Position numbers and translations under genes: made by a program
Part shown: positions 5,591 through 9,867 of the stretch, piece after piece
Layout: every line of letters begins with the position of its first letter
Position numbering within the stretch: the stretch's first letter is position 1
Source: Candidatus Woesearchaeota archaeon
GTDB lineage: Archaea; Nanobdellota; Nanobdellia; Woesearchaeales; JACQSR01
Direction of reading: 5' to 3'
Assembly (NCBI GenBank): GCA_023255615.1
Contig: JAHFLI010000030.1
Span: 1-9,867 of the forward strand
Length of the DNA stretch: 9,867 nucleotides
Notes under the pieces: generated by a model
Told to the model about the DNA's origin: nothing
Database searches by the model: none
What the model saw: only the letters and a program-made list of their open reading frames with translations

Positions 5591-5871
5591 AATTTAATAA
5601 AGAAAACGCTTCTCTGATAGACGTGCTCGCATCCGGCCGATTTGGCTTTGAACATTAAGTTGATATTTACATGCGAACAAAAACAGATAACTTGAGATGG
5701 AAATGTTTGAACAAGATCAATAACACCTTCATCTTCTAAGTTTGCAATCAGCAAATCACCGTTAAACTTTTTGAGAGATGAGATTTCTGCGTAATTAACT
5801 TCTGCATGTTTTAACATCTCTTCTACTTTGACTTTGAAGAAAAGATCAGGGAGATACAGTTGGATCTTCAT
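5557..5871 (-). CDS. Degenerate (pseudo-)receiver domain protein
   Basis: This 104-residue protein looks like a stand-alone CheY-like fold that lacks the phosphorylation site. The strand pattern is KIQLYLPDLFFKVKVEEMLK (1-20), GDLLIANL (38-45), QVICFCSH (60-67) and GCEHVYQRS (80-88). In DLLIANL the position of the phosphoacceptor Asp is N44. The conserved Ser/Thr is present as S66, and the Lys after the fifth strand is R87. From memory, YxPDLxFxxKxE near the start together with FxSHV, then AGCxxVxxRSxF and a final LPxII, marks a family of non-phosphorylated receiver-like proteins also found in several bacterial phyla. It would be cytoplasmic and act by protein binding. The start has a weak TATA-like element (5893-5900) about 26 bases upstream. 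No kinase gene is in this window. Function is unknown. Confidence 0.7.
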   Translation of the reverse strand: MKIQLYLPDLFFKVKVEEMLKHAEVNYAEISSLKKFNGDLLIANLEDEGVIDLVQTFPSQVICFCSHVNINLMFKAKSAGCEHVYQRSVFFIKLPQIIKEKIKN

Positions 5872-5892
5872 TTTATTCTGAGCGTTGTACCG

Positions 5893-5900
5893 ATTAATAG
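5893..5900 (-). promoter_or_regulatory. Probable TATA element of the receiver-like gene
   Basis: The minus strand reads CTATTAATCG about 26 bases before the ATG at 5871. The sequence is weak but the spacing is right. It is back to back with the stronger promoter at 5939-5949 in a 110-base divergent region. Confidence 0.35.
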
Positions 5901-5938
5901 ATTTATGTTACTACTTTAGAGATACTACAAAATAGAAA

Positions 5939-5949
5939 GGTTTATATAG
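5939..5949 (+). promoter_or_regulatory. Strong TATA box of the coiled-coil/zinc gene
   Basis: GGTTTATATAG is the closest match to the archaeal TATA consensus in this window. It predicts a transcript start at about 5968-5972, at or just before an AGGTGA Shine-Dalgarno sequence (5970-5975), six bases from the ATG at 5982. Confidence 0.6.
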
Positions 5950-5981
5950 TGTCTTTTCTTCCTCCTTTTAGGTGAATACGA

Positions 5982-6353
5982 ATGAATATGCTTGAAGAAA
6001 ACATTGTTGAATCGTTTCGATTGGCAAAAAGTGATATTATCAAAATCCAACATACTATTAATCAGTTGAATGAAAATCAAGAACGATTAATGGACTGGAT
6101 GAGAGATACCAGAGAAAAAGAAATCAAACTCTATGAGCAGGTCAAAGAATTAAAACGTGCCTCACCTCGATCGGTGTCAAAGGTGTTCTCTTCAAAGAGA
6201 TCATTTGTGGCTTCTAAAACAGGAAAGAAGGTTCACGAAAAAAATTGCCCTTTTGCAAAAAATATTAAGCCTAAAATGCAAGTTATCTTCAAGACAAAGA
6301 AATCTGCATTGAACAAAGGCTACAAAGCGTGCGAGTGCTTAAAAAGAATTTAA
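5982..6353 (+). CDS. Coiled-coil protein with C-terminal Ada-like zinc-binding module
   Basis: This 123-residue protein has two parts. Residues 1-60 are highly charged and heptad-like (a long helix from NIVESFRLAK to YEQVKELKRA), suggesting a dimeric coiled coil. After a short basic linker (SPRSVSKVFSSKRS), residues 75-121 contain FVASKTGKKVHEKNCPFAK, then GYKACEC, with candidate zinc ligands H85, C89, C117 and C119. The pattern F/YVxSxxGxxxHxxxCxxAK...GYxxCxxC resembles the metal-binding domain of Ada (PF02805) and related small domains, which in Ada binds zinc and touches DNA. I recall similar proteins in DPANN genomes with no known role. An ATG two codons on (5988) is possible, but the Shine-Dalgarno spacing favours 5982. 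A nucleic-acid-binding or scaffold role is inference. Confidence 0.75.
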   Translation: MNMLEENIVESFRLAKSDIIKIQHTINQLNENQERLMDWMRDTREKEIKLYEQVKELKRASPRSVSKVFSSKRSFVASKTGKKVHEKNCPFAKNIKPKMQVIFKTKKSALNKGYKACECLKRI

Positions 6354-6356
6354 TTC

Positions 6357-6380
6357 TCTCTCTTTTATTTTTTCTTTCTC
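6357..6380 (+). terminator. T-rich terminator after the coiled-coil/zinc gene
   Basis: A pyrimidine-rich run with T4, T6 and T3 stretches begins six bases after the stop. A weak hairpin (TGAGG/CCTCA, 6382-6403) follows it. Confidence 0.45.
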
Positions 6381-6505
6381 ATTGAGGGTTATCATTTTAT
6401 CCTCACTGTCTTTTGATGATCCATATATTTAGCAATACGAACACGATACTCATGAAAGTAAGGTGATGGTTTTCAATAGTCATAGGTATGTTGACATCAA
6501 TAAAC

Positions 6506-6550
6506 TTTTCTGAAAAATCCGGAAAATTTCCGAGATTTATCGTCGGAAAA
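6506..6550. promoter_or_regulatory. Palindromes upstream of the zinc-ribbon SDR promoter
   Basis: Two small inverted repeats lie just before the promoter: TTTTC-T-GAAAA (6506-6516) and CGGAAA-A-TTTCCG (6520-6532). A half-site CGGAAAA recurs at 6544-6550, 24 bases after the first copy. The place suits a regulator site, but short A/T-rich palindromes arise easily by chance. The rest of the 235-base intergenic region (6354-6588) shows no gene I believe in. Confidence 0.3.
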
Positions 6551-6555
6551 GAGAA

Positions 6556-6566
6556 ACATTTAAGAA
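6556..6566 (+). promoter_or_regulatory. TATA box of the zinc-ribbon SDR gene
   Basis: ACATTTAAGAA is centred 28 bases before the ATG at 6589, predicting a leaderless mRNA. No Shine-Dalgarno sequence is present. Confidence 0.5.
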
Positions 6567-6588
6567 TAACACGAAAGACCAAATACGT

Positions 6589-7701
6589 ATGTCTCATAAA
6601 ATTTTAGTTACTGGTGGTGCAGGGTTTATTGGCAGCTTTCTTGTTGATGAGTTAGTTGCTCAAAGACATGATGTTCGTATTTTTGATAACCTTGATCCGC
6701 AAGTTCATCCAAAAGGAACGCCATCCTATCTTAATCAGCGCGCAGAATTTATTAAAGGAGATGTGCGTGATTATGACGCGTTGAAAAAAGCAATGGAGGA
6801 TGTTGAAATTATTTTTCATGAAGCTTCCGCAGTTGGTGTCGGTCAGAGTATGTATCAAATTCAGCAATATACTTCAGTAAATACGTTAGGAACGGCTAAT
6901 CTTCTTGATATGTTAGCAAACGCAAAACATTCGGTAAAAAAAGTTATTGTTGCTGCATCGATGTCGAGTTATGGAGAAGGATGCTACGAATGTCCGAATT
7001 GCGGAATAAAAACCCCGCCATTGAGAACCGAACAACAAATGGCGGAAAAACAATGGGAGTTAGTCTGCGAATGTGGAGAATTATTGACACCGATTCCTAC
7101 ACCTGAAACGAAAAAGCAAGATTGCAATTCTATTTATGCGCTCGGAAAAAAAGATCAGGAAGATATGGTGCTCATGATTGGAAAAACGTATGGAATTCCT
7201 TCTATCGCGTTACGTTATTTTAATGTGTTTGGGCCTCGACAAAGTCTGAATAATCCCTATACTGGTGTCGCCGCGTTATTCATGAGCAGAATAAAAAATG
7301 ATCATCAACCTGTCGTGTATGAAGATGGATTGCAGACGAGGGATTTTATTTTTGTGAAAGATATTGTTGCAGCAAATGTTGCAGCAATGAAGAGTTCATC
7401 GGGCAATTACGAATCGTTTAATGTTGGAACTGGTGATCCAAAAACCATTTTAGGTATTGCAGAAATCCTCTCGTCTCTTTATGGAAAATCTATTCAGCCT
7501 CTTGTCATGCATCGATTTAGAAAAGGAGATGTGCGGCATTGTTATGCTGATATTTCTAAAATACATTCGAAGCTGGGATGGTATCCACGATGTTCATTTG
7601 AGGATGGGATGAAAGAATTAATCGAGTGGAGTAAAAAAGAAGAAAGTGTTGATAAATTTGATGAAGCTCGAAGAGAGTTGGAACAACGAGGGTTGGTTTA
7701 A
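6589..7701 (+). CDS. Zinc-ribbon-containing SDR nucleotide-sugar epimerase (dTDP-L-rhamnose 4-epimerase-like)
   Basis: This 370-residue extended SDR enzyme probably epimerises a dTDP- or UDP-linked sugar at C4 in the cytoplasm. It has the NAD-binding GGAGFIG (residues 9-15), D33 after the second strand, a catalytic Ser region ASMSSYG (S124 by alignment), YALGK with Y183 and K187, and RYFNVFGPRQ (209-218). Between the Ser and Tyr motifs is an insert of about 45 residues with C132, C135, C138, C160 and C162 (YECPNCG, then WELVCECGELLTPIPTPE). I recall this inserted zinc ribbon from enzymes annotated as dTDP-L-rhamnose 4-epimerases, which make dTDP-6-deoxy-L-talose. The second cysteine pair here is C-x-C rather than C-x-x-C. 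The TATA box 28 bases upstream fixes the start. No dTDP-rhamnose synthesis genes are in the window, so the substrate is uncertain. A short charged tail (350-370) follows the domain. Confidence 0.85.
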   Translation: MSHKILVTGGAGFIGSFLVDELVAQRHDVRIFDNLDPQVHPKGTPSYLNQRAEFIKGDVRDYDALKKAMEDVEIIFHEASAVGVGQSMYQIQQYTSVNTLGTANLLDMLANAKHSVKKVIVAASMSSYGEGCYECPNCGIKTPPLRTEQQMAEKQWELVCECGELLTPIPTPETKKQDCNSIYALGKKDQEDMVLMIGKTYGIPSIALRYFNVFGPRQSLNNPYTGVAALFMSRIKNDHQPVVYEDGLQTRDFIFVKDIVAANVAAMKSSSGNYESFNVGTGDPKTILGIAEILSSLYGKSIQPLVMHRFRKGDVRHCYADISKIHSKLGWYPRCSFEDGMKELIEWSKKEESVDKFDEARRELEQRGLV

Positions 7702-7710
7702 TTCTTTCTT

Positions 7711-9282
7711 CTATACCACGTCGAAGGTTACTGCCATTCCCGCTTCAAGATGCTCTGCGATGTGACAATGCATCATCCATTCTCCGGGATTAGAAAACTC
7801 AACGAGAATATCAACCGTTTTTCCTGCAGGAACAAGAACAGTATCTTTCCAAGCAAGATTATCATTTTCTTTTCCGTCCTTGCTAATCACAAGAAATCGT
7901 TGTCCGTGTAGATGAATCGGATGCTGCATTGAATGCACACTGTTCGGGTTATTAAAGAGGCGTATTTTCTTGACATCACCAACGTTTACTTTATAATTAT
8001 TGTCAAGATTCTCTTTTCCCGTTTTTCTGTCTTTAATTACCCATTTTATATTGTGAGAATCAGACATTTCGTTCATCATGGCCATGTGTCCACTTTCTTC
8101 CCATTCTATTGGTTCTTGATTTGACGTTGCTTCCATTCCGTGCATTACCTCCTGATTGACGGTGAGCTCAAATTGATAATCAGGCTCTGAAGCAAAATAC
8201 TTTTTAAATTTTTCAACACTTGATTTGATATCTTCATTCTCCCTTAATTCTGAAAACGTTAAACTCTTTTGATTTACAATATCCTTTTTTTCCACCTTTA
8301 TCATTCCTAACGCATATATTTCATTTGGAGTTCTATGTTCTATAGGAAAAATTCCTTCCTTGTTGAACAATACTTCAACAATATATCTTTCTCCAGGTCC
8401 TATGGTGACAGAATCAACCATTCTTTCTTTTTCAAATTTGCCACCATCTGTTCCGATCAGTTTGAGCATGTGGTCTTTTATTGAAAAGTTGAATGTTCGT
8501 GTATTCGCAGAGTCAGTGAGATAAAAACGCACAATCTGTCCCTGACTGATATTTAGATTAAAATGAGTCTCACCGTTCATTAGGTTGACATTTCCAAACC
8601 GTCCCATGAGTGTAAATGTTGAAGTATTTTCATTGAATGGATAAACGTTATTCTTGCTTAATTTGATGTCGTCCAAAAAAATAGGTATTTCTCTGTCTAC
8701 TGGATTGAAATAATTTTTTTCTTTTGGCTCGACAAAGATGTTTCCGTATAATCCGAGTTCTTGTTGAATATCTTCCCTCATATGTGCATGGTACCAATAC
8801 ATTCCTTCGTCGGGAAAATTGATCTTGAACAGAGCACTCTTACCTGGCATGATCGCTGGCTGGTTTGCATCAACAACCCCATCATATTTGTTTTCCAGTC
8901 TTATGCCATGCCAATGAATGGTTGTGTCCATGTCGAGGTCATCAGTAAAATTAACATAAATGGTCTCTCCTTGCTTCACTTTAAGCAGTGGCCCTGGAAT
9001 TTGTCTATTGTATGAATACATCCTTATTTTTATTCCGTTTATTTCTTTTACAACTGGTTTTGCTTTGAGTTGAAATACCGTCCCGTTAGAAATCTCTACC
9101 ATTTTTGTTTCTTGAGCATCTTTGATGTTTTCAATACTTCGATTAAGAGGAATACTTTTTTCATTATTGTTTCTCATCATTCCATAATGTTGATGAATGT
9201 CACCTGTAGATGAGCAAGAGGAAACAAATAGAGTAACCACTAAAAGAGTCACGAGGATTGCCAATTTTCTTTCCTTTTTCAT
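7711..9282 (-). CDS. Lipoprotein multicopper oxidase (copper/metallo-oxidase type)
   Basis: This 523-residue three-cupredoxin oxidase couples one-electron oxidation of a substrate or metal ion to reduction of O2 to water, outside the cell membrane. A signal peptide ends in a lipobox-like segment with C23 (FVSSCSS). All four copper motifs are intact: HWHG (H123, H125), YHAHM (H165, H167), HPIHLHG (H454, H457, H459) and HCHIAEHLEAGM (H505, C506, H507, H511, axial M516). C506 with H454, H511 and M516 forms the T1 site; the other eight His form the trinuclear cluster. Residues 380-406 are rich in Met and His (M380, H381, M383, H399, M400, M402, M403, M406), just before the last domain, recalling the Met-rich segment of CueO; a smaller HQHYGMM lies at 30-36. 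This favours copper handling or Cu(I) oxidation over laccase activity, but substrate is inference. It has its own TATA box and ends nine bases from the convergent SDR gene. Confidence 0.93.
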   Translation of the reverse strand: MKKERKLAILVTLLVVTLFVSSCSSTGDIHQHYGMMRNNNEKSIPLNRSIENIKDAQETKMVEISNGTVFQLKAKPVVKEINGIKIRMYSYNRQIPGPLLKVKQGETIYVNFTDDLDMDTTIHWHGIRLENKYDGVVDANQPAIMPGKSALFKINFPDEGMYWYHAHMREDIQQELGLYGNIFVEPKEKNYFNPVDREIPIFLDDIKLSKNNVYPFNENTSTFTLMGRFGNVNLMNGETHFNLNISQGQIVRFYLTDSANTRTFNFSIKDHMLKLIGTDGGKFEKERMVDSVTIGPGERYIVEVLFNKEGIFPIEHRTPNEIYALGMIKVEKKDIVNQKSLTFSELRENEDIKSSVEKFKKYFASEPDYQFELTVNQEVMHGMEATSNQEPIEWEESGHMAMMNEMSDSHNIKWVIKDRKTGKENLDNNYKVNVGDVKKIRLFNNPNSVHSMQHPIHLHGQRFLVISKDGKENDNLAWKDTVLVPAGKTVDILVEFSNPGEWMMHCHIAEHLEAGMAVTFDVV

Positions 9283-9310
9283 GATTCGACTTTCTTTGTT
9301 TTTCTTTTTT

Positions 9311-9321
9311 TGGATATAAAG
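9311..9321 (-). promoter_or_regulatory. TATA box of the multicopper oxidase gene
   Basis: On the minus strand GCTTTATATCC, a near-consensus TATA element, lies about 33 bases before the ATG at 9282. No Shine-Dalgarno sequence follows. Immediately upstream is the inverted repeat AACG-AC-CGTT (9330-9339), touching the stop codon of the preceding gene; it could be a regulator site but is short. Confidence 0.55.
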
Positions 9322-9338
9322 CTACGCTTAACGACCGT

Positions 9339-9833
9339 TCATTCTTTACAGCAATCGACAATCTTTTTCATAATTATAGATACTTTTTTCATGATGCCGT
9401 TGTTTTCTCCATTATTCACGTCTAATTCTTTGACATCAAAGATTTTCGTGTTAATGGCAAAAAAGAGGGAATGCAATTCGTATGCTGAAGTAAAGTAGAT
9501 TGTTGCTTCTTTTTCATTCTTTTTTGCAAATTCTTTGGTGCCAACCTCGATTAATCGCATGCTCGCAGCTAACAAATGTTTGCTAATGCACCATTCCTCT
9601 CCCTCTGGATTTTTGACAATCTTCTTGAGCAGATTCTTTCGTAATTCTCTTACTGCATGAAGCATCTCCAGATATTTTTTGTTGTTTGTCTTCATTGCCG
9701 TGAAGTAGAAATGCTCTTCGAGGCTGATTAAATTCATTAATGCGATGCTTAAATCTTCATCTCGCGTTAAATCAACTTCTCCATTCTTTGCTTCTTCAAC
9801 TTTTTTCATCCAGTTCTTTACTTCGTTATCCAT
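9339..9833 (-). CDS. Conserved helical protein of unknown function
   Basis: This 164-residue soluble protein looks almost wholly alpha-helical and highly charged, with no signal peptide or membrane segment. Notable segments are DLTRDEDLSIALMNLISLEEHF (21-42), AVRELRKNLLKKIV (65-78), GEEWCISKHLLAASMRLIEVGTKEF (84-108) and a C-terminal VDCCKE. The WCISKHLLAASMRLxEVG block is one I recall in many uncharacterised archaeal proteins, mainly of DPANN genomes; no function is known to me. The alternating helices resemble four-helix HEPN-like or TPR-like folds, but I see no RxxxxH motif. Start: a TATA-like AGTTTAATAG lies about 26 bases upstream near the window edge. It stands 56 bases upstream of the multicopper oxidase on the same strand, but that gene has its own promoter. 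Confidence 0.7.
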   Translation of the reverse strand: MDNEVKNWMKKVEEAKNGEVDLTRDEDLSIALMNLISLEEHFYFTAMKTNNKKYLEMLHAVRELRKNLLKKIVKNPEGEEWCISKHLLAASMRLIEVGTKEFAKKNEKEATIYFTSAYELHSLFFAINTKIFDVKELDVNNGENNGIMKKVSIIMKKIVDCCKE

Positions 9834-9852
9834 TATCTCACATCGCGAATTG

Positions 9853-9862
9853 GACTATTAAA
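9853..9862 (-). promoter_or_regulatory. Probable TATA box of the helical protein gene
   Basis: The minus strand reads AGTTTAATAG about 26 bases before the ATG at 9833. The window ends just beyond, so nothing can be said of upstream elements. Confidence 0.4.
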
Positions 9863-9867
9863 CTAAA

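Noticed and set aside
6403..6597. 64-residue minus-strand frame in the intergenic region before the SDR gene
   Set aside because: It covers the SDR promoter and palindromes and overlaps its start codon; composition is unremarkable and no promoter fits.
1..9867. Mobile element, CRISPR array, toxin-antitoxin or defence system
   Set aside because: No transposase, integrase, direct-repeat array, nuclease or toxin motif was seen on either strand.

Overview
The window looks like a chromosomal segment of an archaeon, probably of a DPANN lineage close to Woesearchaeota/Pacearchaeota. This is inference. It rests on A+T-rich DNA, TATA boxes placed 26-31 bases before most start codons (so mostly leaderless or short-leader mRNAs), T-tract terminators, and several protein types I remember as common in those genomes: the 7-TM protein/winged-helix pair, the coiled-coil protein with an Ada-like zinc site, the CGCGC-type lipoprotein, and the helical 164-residue protein at the right end. 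I saw no tRNA, rRNA, insertion sequence, CRISPR array or integrase.

Left part (1-2758): a GT-C-like polytopic membrane glycosyltransferase, cut by the left edge, is divergent from a CDP-paratose 2-epimerase-like SDR enzyme. The epimerase converges on a small FmdB-type zinc-ribbon gene, and the two stop codons share one TTAA.

Middle (2844-5871): a two-gene minus-strand operon encodes a 7-TM membrane protein and an overlapping winged-helix regulator. Divergent from it is a 400-base stretch without a convincing gene. It has its own TATA box, several complementary helices and a strong T-tract, and is best read as an uncharacterised structured RNA gene. Next comes an exported lipoprotein with a Cys-rich module and an FG-GAP/VCBS-type beta-propeller, which converges (again through one shared TTAA) on a degenerate receiver-domain protein.

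Right part (5982-9833): a coiled-coil protein with an Ada-like zinc site; a second sugar-nucleotide SDR enzyme carrying an inserted zinc ribbon (dTDP-L-rhamnose 4-epimerase-like); a convergent lipoprotein multicopper oxidase with every copper ligand present and an extra Met/His-rich segment; and a helical protein of unknown function.

Functionally, the GT-C enzyme and two nucleotide-sugar epimerases point to synthesis of deoxysugar-containing surface glycans. The two lipoproteins and the 7-TM protein add cell-surface display, copper or metal oxidation and signalling. Most genes appear to be single transcription units with their own promoters. The most unusual items are the candidate RNA gene at about 3890-4072, the membrane-protein/winged-helix pair, the apparent strand-swapped closure of the beta-propeller, and the receiver-like protein lacking its phosphoacceptor.
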